DNA of 64,000 nucleotides from Rheinheimera sp. D18 (GTDB lineage: Bacteria > Pseudomonadota > Gammaproteobacteria > Enterobacterales > Alteromonadaceae): contig NZ_CP037745.1 in the NCBI RefSeq assembly GCF_004345025.1, positions 372,001 through 436,000 on the forward strand, read 5' to 3'. The first letter of the stretch is position 1. Each line of letters opens with the position of its first letter. The position numbers and the translations under genes are program-made. Under the pieces are notes generated by a model. That model saw nothing but the letters and a program-made list of their open reading frames with translations, did not search any database and had not been told where the DNA came from. Shown one piece after another: positions 40,572 through 51,884 of the stretch.

Positions 40572-43427
40572 TTATAGCGCGGCTATTTCAGCCTGTTGCG
40601 CCTGAAGTTTTGCCACCGCTTGCTCTAATTCGGCCTGCTTAGCACGCTCTTTTTCTAGCACGGCTTCTGGGGCTTTAGCAACAAAGCCTTCGTTACCTAG
40701 CTTGCCAGCAACACGAGCTAACTCCTGCTGAGTTTTCTCTAACTGTTTTGCAATACGGCTAAGTTCGGCATCTTTATCAATTAAACCGGCCATCGGGATC
40801 AGTAAATCCATGCTACCAATTAATTGTGTTGCACTGGTTGGCGCCTGTTCTGATGTCGTTAATATCGTAATGCTCTCTAGCTTGGCTAGGTTCATTAAAA
40901 AGCTTTCGTTTTCGGCTAAGCGGCGCTGCTCTTCGCTATTTAAATTGCGAAGCAAGATACTTAGCGGCTTGCTTGGTGGGATGTTCATTTCGCCACGCAC
41001 GTTACGAATAGCGGTGATTACCGCTTTTAGCCATTCTAGATCGGCAGTCGCGGTAGCGTTAACCAGCGAGCTGTCAGCCTCTGGGTAACTTTGCAGCATA
41101 ATGCTATCGGCGTCGATATTGGCAAGTGGTTTAACCGACTGCCAAATACTTTCGGTAATAAAGGGTATTATTGGGTGCATTAAGCGCAATAAGCTTTCCA
41201 ATACCGTAACCAGCGTATGGCGCGTAGCGCGTTGCTGGGCTTCGTTGCCTTTAAATAATACCGGTTTTGTTAGTTCTAAATACCAGTCACAGAATTGGTT
41301 CCAGGTAAACTCGTACAAAGCGGTTGCAGCCAAATCAAAGCGGTAGCTGTCAATATATTGCCTTACTTGCGTCACCGTGCCTTGGTACTGGGCTAGTATC
41401 CATTTGTCGGCAAGGGATAACTGCATGGCACCACCGGCAAAACCACAATCTTGCTGTTCGGTATTCATTAATACATAGCGACTGGCATTCCATAATTTAT
41501 TGCAGAAATTACGGTAACCATCTAAGCGTTTCATATCCCAGTTAATGTCGCGACCGGTAGAGGCTAATGCGGCTAAAGTAAAACGCAAAGCGTCAGTGCC
41601 ACAGGCGGTAATACCGTCTGGAAATTGCTTTTCTGTTGCCTTAGCAATTTTTTCCGCTAAGTGTGGCTGCATCATATTGCTGGTACGTTTTTCCAGTAGG
41701 TCTGGCAGCGTAATACCGTCAATCATGTCTAATGGATCAACCACGTTACCCTTAGATTTTGACATTTTATCGCCATTTTCATCGCGAATAAGGCCAGTGA
41801 CATACACGGTTTTAAACGGAACTTGCGGTTTACCGTTTTCGTCTTTAACAAAGTGCATGGTCATCATAATCATCCGGGCTACCCAGAAGAAAATAATGTC
41901 AAAACCGGTTACTAGTACGTTAGTCGGGTGGAAAGTGCGCAGAGCATCGGTGTTTTCTGGCCAGCCTAAGGTAGAAAAGGTCCATAGCGCCGAGCTAAAC
42001 CAAGTGTCTAGTACGTCGTTGTCTTGCCGTAAGTTAACGCTATCAGCCAGTTGATGCTTGGCACGAACTTCGGCTTCGCTGCGACCAACGTAGACTTTAC
42101 CTGTTTCGTCATACCAAGCGGGAATGCGATGGCCCCACCACAGCTGGCGAGAAATACACCAATCTTGAATATCGCGCATCCAACTGTAATACATGTTTTC
42201 GTATTGCTTGGGTACAAATTCAATTTGACCAGTTTCAACCGCTTCAGTGGCAGTTTTAGCCAATGGTGCAACTCGTACATACCATTGGTCGGTTAATAGC
42301 GGTTCAATCACCACTCCGCTTCTGTCGCCATACGGCAGCGTATTGTTATGATCCTCTACTTTTTCTAACAAACCGGCTGCGTCAAATGCCGCAACAATGG
42401 CTTTACGCGCAGCGTAACGGTCTAAGCCTTGGTATTCGGCAGGGATAGCTGCTGTTAATGCTGGATTAGCTTCACCATTAGGGTGAAAACACTCGCCTTC
42501 GCTGCGAATAGTGGCGTCGGGCGTTAAAATGTTAATCATTGGCAGTTGGTTACGTTTACCGACTTCATAATCGTTAAAATCATGAGCTGGGGTAATTTTT
42601 ACGCAGCCAGTGCCTTTTTCCATATCGGCGTGTTCGTCAGCCACAATAGGAATACGGCGATTTACTAACGGTAGCAGTATTTCTTTGCCAATTAAGGCTT
42701 TATAGCGCTCGTCTTCTGAATTTACCGCTACGCCGGTGTCACCAAGCATGGTTTCTGGGCGCGTGGTGGCGACCACTAAATAATCTTTGCCATCTGCGGT
42801 TGTTGCGCCATCTGCCAATGGGTAGCGTAAGTGCCACATCTGGCCTTTTTGTTCTTTGTTTTCTACTTCTAAATCGGAAATAGCGGTATGCAGTTTAGGG
42901 TCCCAGTTTACTAAGCGCTTACCACGGTAAATAAGGTCGTCATCAAATAAGCGTACAAACACTTCTTGTACGGCATTAGATAAGCCGTCGTCCATGGTAA
43001 AACGTTCGCGTTCCCAGTCTACCGAGTTACCTAAACGGCGCATTTGCGAGGTAATAGTGCCGCCAGATTCGGCCTTCCAATCCCAGACTTTTTCAATAAA
43101 GGCGGCGCGGCCTAATTGGTGCCGCCCAGGTAATCCTTCAGCTGCTAGCTTACGCTCAACTACCATTTGCGTGGCAATGCCAGCGTGGTCGGTGCCTACT
43201 TGCCATAGCGTATTTTTGCCCTGCATGCGCTGGTAACGGGTTAGGGCATCCATAATGGTTTGCTGAAAAGCGTGGCCCATGTGTAAGCTGCCGGTTACGT
43301 TTGGCGGCGGGATCATAATGCAGTAGTTGCCGTGGCTTTCATCGCCGCTTGGCTTAAAGTAGCCTTTGGCTTCCCATGCGTTGTACATGGCTTGTTCTAT
43401 TTCACTGGGGTTAAACGTCTTTTCCAT
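40572..43427 (-). CDS. valS: Valyl-tRNA synthetase
   Basis: 951 aa, class Ia synthetase. HIGH motif in [20 protein letters not shown] in [16 protein letters not shown], the editing (CP1) domain in between, and a C-terminal coiled-coil tRNA-binding arm (about 885-950). Downstream of holC by 14 nt in the pepA-holC-valS operon, the same order as E. coli. Confidence 0.98.
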   Translation of the reverse strand: MEKTFNPSEIEQAMYNAWEAKGYFKPSGDESHGNYCIMIPPPNVTGSLHMGHAFQQTIMDALTRYQRMQGKNTLWQVGTDHAGIATQMVVERKLAAEGLPGRHQLGRAAFIEKVWDWKAESGGTITSQMRRLGNSVDWERERFTMDDGLSNAVQEVFVRLFDDDLIYRGKRLVNWDPKLHTAISDLEVENKEQKGQMWHLRYPLADGATTADGKDYLVVATTRPETMLGDTGVAVNSEDERYKALIGKEILLPLVNRRIPIVADEHADMEKGTGCVKITPAHDFNDYEVGKRNQLPMINILTPDATIRSEGECFHPNGEANPALTAAIPAEYQGLDRYAARKAIVAAFDAAGLLEKVEDHNNTLPYGDRSGVVIEPLLTDQWYVRVAPLAKTATEAVETGQIEFVPKQYENMYYSWMRDIQDWCISRQLWWGHRIPAWYDETGKVYVGRSEAEVRAKHQLADSVNLRQDNDVLDTWFSSALWTFSTLGWPENTDALRTFHPTNVLVTGFDIIFFWVARMIMMTMHFVKDENGKPQVPFKTVYVTGLIRDENGDKMSKSKGNVVDPLDMIDGITLPDLLEKRTSNMMQPHLAEKIAKATEKQFPDGITACGTDALRFTLAALASTGRDINWDMKRLDGYRNFCNKLWNASRYVLMNTEQQDCGFAGGAMQLSLADKWILAQYQGTVTQVRQYIDSYRFDLAATALYEFTWNQFCDWYLELTKPVLFKGNEAQQRATRHTLVTVLESLLRLMHPIIPFITESIWQSVKPLANIDADSIMLQSYPEADSSLVNATATADLEWLKAVITAIRNVRGEMNIPPSKPLSILLRNLNSEEQRRLAENESFLMNLAKLESITILTTSEQAPTSATQLIGSMDLLIPMAGLIDKDAELSRIAKQLEKTQQELARVAGKLGNEGFVAKAPEAVLEKERAKQAELEQAVAKLQAQQAEIAAL

Positions 43428-43441
43428 GATTATACCTGTAC

Positions 43442-43885
43442 TCAGCGCTGGGTAATGGTTTGCGGATTAATACCAAGCTGCCGATATTGCTTAAAACGCT
43501 CTCGCGCTTGCACTTTTAGGTGCTCAGCGGCGGGAACAAATTCGATAATGTGTGAAAAACGGTTAGCAAAGGCCGGAACAGTGTCGGCTAAATTGATTAG
43601 CACATTGCGGTTTTGCCTCGGGGCTTGCCAGCTAATTTCTACTGGTGCGCCGTACTTTGGGCCTTCACCGCTTAGGTTATGCGGCACAAAACGCTCGGCA
43701 TCAAATTGCCAGAGTAATTCGTCAAATGCTTCGGCCTGTTGTTGGTCGGCAGTATAAACGAAAATGCGTTGCTTAGCGCGGTACAAGTCAGCACAAAGCT
43801 GGCAGGCTAAAGCAAAATGAGCTGGCGTTGGGCTCAGCTCATTTTGCTCGGCGCTGTTGTCTAAGACATAAAAGCTAACCTGCAT
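43442..43885 (-). CDS. holC: DNA polymerase III chi subunit HolC
   Basis: 147 aa. The chi subunit links the clamp loader to SSB at the replication fork. MQVSFYVLD at the start and the [22 protein letters not shown] segment match the family. Start overlaps the pepA stop by one base. Conserved pepA-holC-valS order supports the call. Confidence 0.94.
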   Translation of the reverse strand: MQVSFYVLDNSAEQNELSPTPAHFALACQLCADLYRAKQRIFVYTADQQQAEAFDELLWQFDAERFVPHNLSGEGPKYGAPVEISWQAPRQNRNVLINLADTVPAFANRFSHIIEFVPAAEHLKVQARERFKQYRQLGINPQTITQR

Positions 43886-45390
43886 TAATTATCCTGTTGC
43901 TGCGCAACCCGATTAATTAAAAACTGGGTAAGCATTGGCACCGGGCGGCCAGTAGCGCCCTTATCTTTGCCACTACGCCATGCTGTACCAGCAATGTCTA
44001 AGTGTGCCCAGTTATATTTACGGGTGAAGCGGGATAAAAAGCACGCTGCAGTGATAGTACCGGCAGCACGGCCGCCTAAGTTACTAAAGTCGGCGAATGG
44101 GCTTTCTAATTGATCTTGATAGTCATCCCACAATGGCAAGCGCCACGCGCGGTCGCCACTTTGTTCTGACGCATTTAAAATTTCATGCGCCAATGGATTA
44201 TGGTTACTTAGCAAGCCAGTAGCATGTTTGCCTAAGGCCACCACGCAAGCACCAGTTAAGGTAGCAACGTCAATCACCAGTTCGGGGTCAAAGCGTTCAA
44301 CATAGGTTAGTGCGTCGCACAGCACTAAGCGACCTTCTGCGTCAGTGTTTAGCACTTCTACTGTTTGGCCTGACATAGTAGTTAAAATGTCACCTGGGCG
44401 ATAAGCATTAGCATCGGGCATATTTTCTGCTGCGGCTAATACGGCAACAATATTAAGCGGTAAATTTAAGTTAACCACCGCGTGCATAGTGCCAAATACT
44501 GAGGCTGCCCCGCACATATCGTATTTCATTTCGTCCATGGCTTCGCCGGGCTTTAAACTAATGCCGCCGGAGTCGAAGGTTAGGCCTTTGCCAACCAGTA
44601 CTATAGGTGCGCTGTCGTTATCGGCGCCGCTATATTTGATGACTGCCATACGAGGGCCGTTGATAGAACCACGACCTACGGCCAAGTAAGAATTCATGCC
44701 ATGTGCAGCTAGCTCTTCTGGGCCAAGAATTTCAACGCTAACTTTGCTTGAGTGCTCCGCCAGCAGCTGTGCTTGCTCGGCCAGATACTGCGGAGTGCAG
44801 ATATTGGGTGGCATATTGCTAACGTCTTTACACTGTTTAATGCCTGCAGCAATGGCTAAACCGTGCTCTACGGCTTTTTCGCCAATGCTTAGGTCGCGCC
44901 TAGTGGGTACGTTAAATACCATTTTGCGCAGTGGGCGCCGGGCTTCGTCTTTTTTACTTTTTAAGCGGTCAAATACATACAGGCAATCTAGTGTGGTTTC
45001 TACGGCGTGACGTACTTTCCAGTAGGTATCGCGGCCTTTTACGTGTAGCTCAGATAAAAAGCATACCGCTTCCATCGAACCTGTGTCGTTTAACGTGCTG
45101 ATGGTTTTACTAAGAATTTGCCGATATTGACGTTCGTCTAGTTCACGCTCTTTGCCACAGCCAACTAATAGTACGCGTTCGCTTAATACGTTAGGTACAT
45201 GGTGTAACAGTAAGGTTTGCCCCGATTTTCCTTCTAAATCGCCTCGGCGCAGTAAATTACTAATATAACCTTCACTGATTTTATCCAGTTGTTCTGCCAC
45301 GGCGGAAAGACGGCGCGGTTCATATACGCCCACCACAATGCATGCACTGCGTTGTTTTTCCGGACTTCCGCTTTTTACGCTGAACTCCAT
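43885..45390 (-). CDS. pepA: Leucyl aminopeptidase PepA (M17 family)
   Basis: 501 aa cytosolic aminopeptidase with two metal ions. The C-terminal catalytic domain has [16 protein letters not shown] (metal-binding Lys/Asp) and the family signature [10 protein letters not shown] with metal and catalytic residues. In E. coli PepA also binds DNA (carAB control, cer/Xer resolution). It is divergent from lptF across 183 nt, as in E. coli. Confidence 0.97.
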   Translation of the reverse strand: MEFSVKSGSPEKQRSACIVVGVYEPRRLSAVAEQLDKISEGYISNLLRRGDLEGKSGQTLLLHHVPNVLSERVLLVGCGKERELDERQYRQILSKTISTLNDTGSMEAVCFLSELHVKGRDTYWKVRHAVETTLDCLYVFDRLKSKKDEARRPLRKMVFNVPTRRDLSIGEKAVEHGLAIAAGIKQCKDVSNMPPNICTPQYLAEQAQLLAEHSSKVSVEILGPEELAAHGMNSYLAVGRGSINGPRMAVIKYSGADNDSAPIVLVGKGLTFDSGGISLKPGEAMDEMKYDMCGAASVFGTMHAVVNLNLPLNIVAVLAAAENMPDANAYRPGDILTTMSGQTVEVLNTDAEGRLVLCDALTYVERFDPELVIDVATLTGACVVALGKHATGLLSNHNPLAHEILNASEQSGDRAWRLPLWDDYQDQLESPFADFSNLGGRAAGTITAACFLSRFTRKYNWAHLDIAGTAWRSGKDKGATGRPVPMLTQFLINRVAQQQDN

Positions 45391-45573
45391 ACCAACTCCT
45401 GATTCTAATAGACTGTGCTAGCATAGCCTGCACATTAATAGCCAAATTCTACCGCGAATTTATAAAAAAGCTCGGTTTTCTATGCTATTTGGACGATAAT
45501 AATCGTTATAAATATCAAGTTTACTGCAAAATCGCCAGGGTTCCAGCAAAAAGGCCAGTTATTAGGGGGCGTT

Positions 45574-46683
45574 TTGATCATTTTTCGTTACTTGTTGGCC
45601 GAGGTGTTTAAGTCTCAGCTAGCGGTATTTATCATTTTAATGACCATTATCATTAGTCAGCGGTTTGTGAAAATTCTGGCCGATGCATCTGAAGGTGAAA
45701 TACCTGGGCAATTGGTTGTTAGCATTGTGGCGCTTAAATTGCCGCAATTAGCGGTAATTATTCTACCCTTAAGTGCTTTTGTCGGCATTTTGGTGGCTTA
45801 TGGTCGTGTGTATGCCGATAGTGAAATGACGATACTGCATGCTACGGGTGTTAGCGAGTGGTACGTTACACGGCTTACGTTATTGTTGTCAGTAGTGATT
45901 GCGCTAATGGCGGGTTATGTCACCTTATACCTTAGCCCTTGGGCAACCGAGCAAGAGTACCGCCTGTTAGAAAAGGCCGACGCTAACGCCGGTTTGTTGT
46001 CTGTAGTGCCGGGACGATTTCAGCATACCTCAAATGAAAAAGCCGTTATTTTTGTCCACGATGTTGGCCAAGGTAGCAATAGCGGTGAGTTATCTCGGGT
46101 GTTTGTGGCACAAAATAATGCTCGCGATGAGCGCGGTAGTGAGTCGATAGTTTATGCGCAAAGTGGCCGCGTAAAAGAGGATGTTCAAGGTGGCCAAACG
46201 CTGCAGCTAGAGCAAGGTCGGCGTTACGCCGGTGACGTGGCATCGCCAGCCTTTGAAATTACCGAGTTTGAAAGTTATCAAATTCAAATTCGCGAACAAG
46301 AGGTAGAGCAGCGCCGGCGCAAGCTAGGCAGCGTAGCAACCACTGAATTACTTACTATGGACAGCAACGAAGCGATAGCCGAGTGGCACTGGCGTATTGC
46401 TATACCTCTGACTATTCCTCTACTTACTTTAATTGCCGTGCCATTAAGCAGGGTTAATCCGCGTCAAGGCAAGTTTGGCCGGTTGTTGCCAGCGTTGCTA
46501 TTATATCTTGGCTATTACTCGTTACTTATTATCGCCCGCTCAGCGCTTGAAGATGGCAAAATACCTGCGGCTTGGGGTATGTGGTGGTTGCATGGCTCTG
46601 CGCTAATTATGGGTAGTATATTGCTGCTGCGGAACCGGCGTAGCGCGCTGCGTTTTCAAGCTTGGCTGGTAAGAAGAAGTTAA
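45574..46683 (+). CDS. lptF: LPS export permease LptF
   Basis: Inner-membrane subunit of the LptB2FG transporter that extracts LPS. 369 aa with TTG start preceded by AGGGGG; the resulting MIIFRYLLAEVFKSQLAV matches E. coli. Six membrane segments in two groups of three flank a periplasmic beta-jellyroll (about 130-260). lptG follows after 1 nt. Confidence 0.95.
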   Translation: MIIFRYLLAEVFKSQLAVFIILMTIIISQRFVKILADASEGEIPGQLVVSIVALKLPQLAVIILPLSAFVGILVAYGRVYADSEMTILHATGVSEWYVTRLTLLLSVVIALMAGYVTLYLSPWATEQEYRLLEKADANAGLLSVVPGRFQHTSNEKAVIFVHDVGQGSNSGELSRVFVAQNNARDERGSESIVYAQSGRVKEDVQGGQTLQLEQGRRYAGDVASPAFEITEFESYQIQIREQEVEQRRRKLGSVATTELLTMDSNEAIAEWHWRIAIPLTIPLLTLIAVPLSRVNPRQGKFGRLLPALLLYLGYYSLLIIARSALEDGKIPAAWGMWWLHGSALIMGSILLLRNRRSALRFQAWLVRRS

Positions 46684-46684
46684 G

Positions 46685-47752
46685 ATGCTGAAAATTTTAG
46701 ATGTTTATATTGGCCGAACTATCATTACGACCTCCGCGTTGACGCTAAGCGTGTTGCTAGCTATTTCAGCCATGTTTAAGTTTATCGACCAGATGCGTTC
46801 AGTAGGTCGTGGTTATTACGATATTGTGCATGCTGCTTTGTATACGCTGTACAGTGTGCCGGGCGATCTGGTGCTGTTCTTCCCAATGGCGGCACTAATT
46901 GGCGGCTTAATTGGTTTAGGTTTATTAGCCAGCGGTAGTGAGCTAGTGGTAATGCAAGCCGCTGGTTTATCAAGATTTAATATTATTAGTTCGGTAATGA
47001 AAACCGCAGTACTAATGATGTTAGTGGTTATGGCAGTAGCCGAGTGGGGCGCACCATTAAGTGATAGAGCGGCAATGGAGCTGCGCACTAAAGCGGTATC
47101 TGACGGCAATTTGTTTGCTGCGCAGCAAGGCGTTTGGGCTAAAGATGGCGATAGCTTTGTTAATATTCAAAAAGTAGACGACTTTGGTAACTTGCAGCAG
47201 GTGGTGGTGTATCAGTTTGATGAGCAACTGCAGCTTACGTCCATTGTTAGTGCCGACAAAGCAGTATATAAAAGCGATGCGTGGCAATTGCAGCAAGTCA
47301 ATCAGCTACAATTTACTGCCGATCGGGTAATAAAACAGCAAGTGGCAACACAAAGTTGGCGCTCGTCGTTAACGCCAGATAAGTTAGGTGTTGTTACTAT
47401 AAAGCCTGAAATGCTGTCACTAACGGGGCTTAATGATTACGTTGATTATTTACAACAAAACTCGCAAGACTCACGCCGTTATGAATTGGCGTTTTGGCGC
47501 AAGGCGTTGCAACCGCTGACTATAATAGCCATGCTACTCATGGCATTGTCGTTTATCTTTGGCCCACTACGCAGCGTTACTATGGCTGCTCGGGTATTAA
47601 TGGGCATATTAACGGGTTTTGCTTTTCATATGGCAAACGAAGTATTTGGCCCAGTAGCCTTGGTATATCAATTGCCGCCGCTATTAGGGGCAATAATACC
47701 CAGTACCATTTTTATTATGTTGTCAGTATATTTTATGCGCAAAAAAGCCTAA
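46685..47752 (+). CDS. lptG: LPS export permease LptG
   Basis: Partner of LptF in LPS extraction. 355 aa, with the opening MLKILDVYIGRTI, six membrane segments and the central periplasmic domain. Directly follows lptF, so both subunits come from one transcript. lptB is not in the window. Confidence 0.95.
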   Translation: MLKILDVYIGRTIITTSALTLSVLLAISAMFKFIDQMRSVGRGYYDIVHAALYTLYSVPGDLVLFFPMAALIGGLIGLGLLASGSELVVMQAAGLSRFNIISSVMKTAVLMMLVVMAVAEWGAPLSDRAAMELRTKAVSDGNLFAAQQGVWAKDGDSFVNIQKVDDFGNLQQVVVYQFDEQLQLTSIVSADKAVYKSDAWQLQQVNQLQFTADRVIKQQVATQSWRSSLTPDKLGVVTIKPEMLSLTGLNDYVDYLQQNSQDSRRYELAFWRKALQPLTIIAMLLMALSFIFGPLRSVTMAARVLMGILTGFAFHMANEVFGPVALVYQLPPLLGAIIPSTIFIMLSVYFMRKKA

Positions 47753-47759
47753 CCGAGTT

Positions 47760-48257
47760 TTAGCGTGCGGCCTTATGTAAATTGCGCAAATTACTTTGCT
47801 CTTTAGTAAGTGTCACCATCTGCGTGTTAGTTAGCTGATCTTGTAAGGCTAAGCCTTTTCCCCAACGTAACCACAGCCATAAATTACCTAAGCCGAACAA
47901 TGCTGTTAGTGCACGAAATGCAGCTTGCTTTAGCGTAAGCGGCTGGCCATTTTGCTGCACCAGTATTAAACGCCAAGCGCGCATACCTAAGGTTTGGCCG
48001 CCATGACACCAAAAGTATAAATAAAACCAAATTAAACAGAGCGCAGAATAAAGCTGAAACCAGATTTTATGCTGGGTAATAAAATCGGCGTGGTCGGTAT
48101 AATTCGCTAACGAAATAATATCTAGGCTGTTTAATAGCGCCACCAACAGCAAAGCTAATACCATAGCCGCCATCCATAGCGCCACTAACACTAACCAATC
48201 GTAAATCATCGCCGCTAAACGACGTATCAGGCCCGCGCGGGGTGCATTAGCAAACAT
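47760..48257 (-). CDS. RDD family membrane protein
   Basis: 165 aa with the RDD-family N-terminal RAGLIRRLAAMIYDWLVLVALW, three or four membrane helices and a conserved GQTLGMRAWRLILVQ segment. It lies convergent to lptG, 7 nt apart. RDD proteins are of unknown or varied function (some relate to ion transport). It is the last core-chromosome gene before the tRNA-Leu locus. Confidence 0.85.
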   Translation of the reverse strand: MFANAPRAGLIRRLAAMIYDWLVLVALWMAAMVLALLLVALLNSLDIISLANYTDHADFITQHKIWFQLYSALCLIWFYLYFWCHGGQTLGMRAWRLILVQQNGQPLTLKQAAFRALTALFGLGNLWLWLRWGKGLALQDQLTNTQMVTLTKEQSNLRNLHKAAR

Positions 48258-48359
48258 AGCAATATCCGGTAATAAAAACCGCGCAAGTGTAGCATGCAGT
48301 CTAGTTTTTTCGAAGCTGCTGTAATTTTGTGCAACTGCACGTCATAGCGATAAATTCGC

Positions 48360-48387
48360 TTGCGCTGTCAGATTGGCACCGTATAAT
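48360..48387 (+). promoter_or_regulatory. Sigma-70 promoter of the tRNA-Leu locus
   Basis: TTGCGC (48360-48365), 16-nt spacer, consensus TATAAT (48382-48387). Transcription would begin near 48394 and run through the broken copy into the intact tRNA-Leu. Confidence 0.7.
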
Positions 48388-48417
48388 GCAGGCGTTTACT
48401 TCAAAATACCTCTCAAT

Positions 48418-48593
48418 GCCTGGGTGGCGAAATCGGTAGACGCAGCGGATTCAAAATGCAATGCGTCTTCGAATGTGGTAGACATAACTTGTTGAATAGT
48501 CTACGATTCAACTGTTATTAAAAGCTCCAAAGCCTTGCAAAGTTTTGCAAAGGTCTGTAACTAGACTAGTTACAGGAAAAAAGACCTCTCAAT
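48418..48593 (+). pseudogene. Broken 5' copy of tRNA-Leu(CAA) plus hairpin-rich spacer
   Basis: Positions 48408-48457 repeat 48584-48633 (10 nt of leader plus the tRNA 5' half through the anticodon loop TTCAAAA) with two substitutions in 50. After the anticodon loop the similarity stops: the 3' anticodon stem, variable arm, T arm and CCA are missing, so it cannot fold. The rest of this 176-nt gene-free stretch holds GTAGAC/GTCTAC and GTTGAAT/ATTCAAC overlapping inverted repeats (48478-48512) and a perfect 10-bp palindrome CTGTAACTAG-A-CTAGTTACAG (48555-48575). Confidence 0.75.
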
Positions 48594-48680
48594 GCCTGGG
48601 TGGCGAAATTGGTAGACGCAGTGGATTCAAAATCCACCGTTAGAAATAACGTGCCGGTTCGAGTCCGGCCCTAGGCACCA
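48594..48680 (+). tRNA. leuX: tRNA-Leu (anticodon CAA)
   Basis: 87-nt class II tRNA with encoded CCA. Acceptor GCCTGGG/CCTAGGC (one G-U), D arm with GGTAGACGC, anticodon stem GTGGA/TCCAC around TTCAAAA, long variable arm CGTTAGAAATAACG, T arm GCCGG-TTCGAGT-CCGGC. Accessory DNA begins immediately after its 3' end, so it is a plausible island attachment locus. The gene symbol follows E. coli usage. Confidence 0.93.
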
Positions 48681-48699
48681 AGCTTTATCTCTTTAAGTT

Positions 48700-49023
48700 T
48701 TATCTGTTAGATATCCTATTTCTTTGGTAATGTTTCGAAGATTCAGACGTATTGCGAAGGAACAGCATGAAATTTAATCTCTTTAATGCACATAAGCCGT
48801 AAAGTGAATGGCCTGACTTAGTTTTTTCTTCGCAGTGTACTAAGTTCTCAAGAACATAATTTCTTACCGTATGGACAGATGTTTGTGCAGCTAGAGCCAG
48901 TTGAGAAATACTCAAAGGAAAATCCAACGCATCATCACTACTAATGAACTTATTGATGTCAGGTATCTCTGTCAAAAAACTGACTTCACCAACAGGAATG
49001 TTTTCAACCTTAGATTTAATCAT
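48700..49023 (-). CDS. merD: MerD-like MerR-family regulator, C-terminally truncated
   Basis: 107 aa. MerD is a secondary mer regulator that displaces MerR from the operator. Residues about 38-90 (LSISQLALAAQTSVHTVRNYVLENLVHCE...YGLCALKRLNFMLFLRN) match the MerD/MerR winged-helix region. After that the family continues with a roughly 50-residue helical tail, but here the frame runs into unrelated residues and stops 20 nt from tRNA-Leu. The N terminus has about 35 extra residues, so the start is uncertain. Position downstream of merA fits merD. Probably nonfunctional or altered. Confidence 0.65.
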   Translation of the reverse strand: MIKSKVENIPVGEVSFLTEIPDINKFISSDDALDFPLSISQLALAAQTSVHTVRNYVLENLVHCEEKTKSGHSLYGLCALKRLNFMLFLRNTSESSKHYQRNRISNR

Positions 49024-49136
49024 GATTTAGCATGCTTCCAATTTGTGTTGTTAATGGAATGCCTTAAGATATCTTGATTACATTCAATCAATTGGCACTC
49101 CATTAACATTTCTGTAAGTACATTACCGTTAAATGA

Positions 49137-50579
<1,443 letters not shown>

Positions 50580-50596
50580 TTATTCCTCTTAAAAAG

Positions 50597-51016
50597 TTAA
50601 GCGGTACAAGTTTCATCATCACAGCGTTTATTCGCAGGAGAAACCATGTCCCAAATTGATACAGCAACCATTAGTCCTAGCCCCGTATAAGTAACGTATG
50701 AACTCCACCCGTACTGGAACCAAGGGTATAAAGAGAGTAAAACCAAAATGGGGCCAATTGAACCGATAAAACTACGGTGCCATTAACGATGGCTAAACCA
50801 GCCTAAGATATTCATTGCCAGCGCTAATACTGCAAACAGTGGTAACAACGTATTGATAAATACCCCTTCCCACTGACTAAGAAATCCCATCCCAATTGCC
50901 GCACCAAGACTAGCTATCGCGGGAAAACACATGGCGCATCCCATTGCCGAAACAAGTGCACCTATAGAGCCTGCTTTATCTCCGATACGCGTAACTAGTT
51001 CTAAGGGGCTAAACAT
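50597..51016 (-). pseudogene. merC: merC interrupted by one in-frame stop
   Basis: MerC is an inner-membrane Hg(II) importer of about 140 aa. The first 77 codons (VSAMGCAMCFPAIASLGAAIG, with the Hg-binding CxxC) end ..LGWFSHR at TAA (50783-50785). The same frame then continues WHRSFIGSIGPILVLL ... SIWDMVSPANKRCDDETC to a stop at 50597, giving 139 codons in all. Other MerC proteins have Gln (CAA) where the TAA sits, so a single C-to-T change explains the break. Start overlaps the merP stop (TAATG). Confidence 0.88.
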
Positions 51017-51300
51017 TACTTATTTTCACTTTTTAAATTTGAAGGGTAGCCAGCGTTGTTAGTCGCTGCAATTAATGCATTGATGTTGGTTTTAGTGTCA
51101 TCAAAAGAAACAACAGCTAGCTTAGGCTTGTAGGTAACTTTCGCATTTTCAACGCCATCAACATTTTCTAATGACTTTTTAACTGTGATTGGACATGTCG
51201 CACAGTTCATCGTTGGCACTTCCAGTGTAACTGTTTTTACTTCAGCAAAAGCACCAATACTAGAAAGTGAAAGCAGTGCGGTTAATAATAATTTTTTCAT
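51016..51300 (-). CDS. merP: Periplasmic mercury-binding protein MerP
   Basis: 94 aa from ATG 51300 with GGAG upstream; four further residues are open before it. Signal peptide (about 1-20, ending GAFA), then a ferredoxin-like HMA fold with TMNCATCPITVKK carrying the two Hg-ligand cysteines. Hands Hg(II) to MerT. The order merT-merP-merC is the standard one. Confidence 0.96.
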   Translation of the reverse strand: MKKLLLTALLSLSSIGAFAEVKTVTLEVPTMNCATCPITVKKSLENVDGVENAKVTYKPKLAVVSFDDTKTNINALIAATNNAGYPSNLKSENK

Positions 51301-51346
51301 AATTAGCTCCAAATTTTAAAATGTTATAAATTTCTTGATCTGTATA

Positions 51347-51694
51347 TTAAGCAAACAAAAGTATCCAATAATTACTGGTCACTAAAATTGTAGCAACTAT
51401 AGCGCTCAGCCAGAAAATGACTTTTCGTTGTTGCTGTTTCTTAGGAATTGCACAGGCCGTTCCCGGCTCACACTCTTCTACAGGACGGTAAATTTTCCAA
51501 CCTGAGTAACCAAACAACAACACTACAAATGCGATAAATAATGGCCTATAGGGTTCAAATGCAGTTAAATTACCAATCCATGAGCCACTTACCCCAAGTA
51601 ATAACAGGAGCAAAGGACCTACACAGCATACGCCTGCGCCTAATGCTGCTATGATGCCTCCTATCATTGGAAGGTTTGATTCTTTTTGATTCAT
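51347..51694 (-). CDS. merT: Mercuric transport protein MerT
   Basis: 115-aa inner-membrane Hg(II) importer with three hydrophobic segments. The first helix has the vicinal pair in AGVCCVGPLLLLLLG, and the loop after helix two has the second pair in EECEPGTACAIPKK. First gene after the mer operator/promoter; it is likely the main importer given that merC is broken. Confidence 0.96.
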   Translation of the reverse strand: MNQKESNLPMIGGIIAALGAGVCCVGPLLLLLLGVSGSWIGNLTAFEPYRPLFIAFVVLLFGYSGWKIYRPVEECEPGTACAIPKKQQQRKVIFWLSAIVATILVTSNYWILLFA

Positions 51695-51721
51695 ATAGAT
51701 ACCTCATTAAGTGATAATGCA

Positions 51722-51753
51722 AGTGTATTGCATGTACCTAAGTACGGAGTCAA
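51722..51753 (-). promoter_or_regulatory. mer operator/promoter upstream of merT
   Basis: On the minus strand: -35 TTGACT (51748-51753), then CCGTAC-TTAG-GTACAT containing the MerR dyad GTAC-N4-GTAC (51734-51745), and -10 TACACT (51722-51727). The 19-20-nt spacer is longer than usual, as expected for a MerR-activated promoter that is untwisted on Hg binding. Confidence 0.82.
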
Positions 51754-51884
51754 GGGTGATTTATAAAAAATTTATCTTTGATAATCTGCTACGACAGATA
51801 CGGGGAATAAGCTAACTTGAATTAAGGCGCAGAAGTAAAATTGGATATGCTGTTTTAGTGGGAAATGGTAGTTAAGTAAATCAT

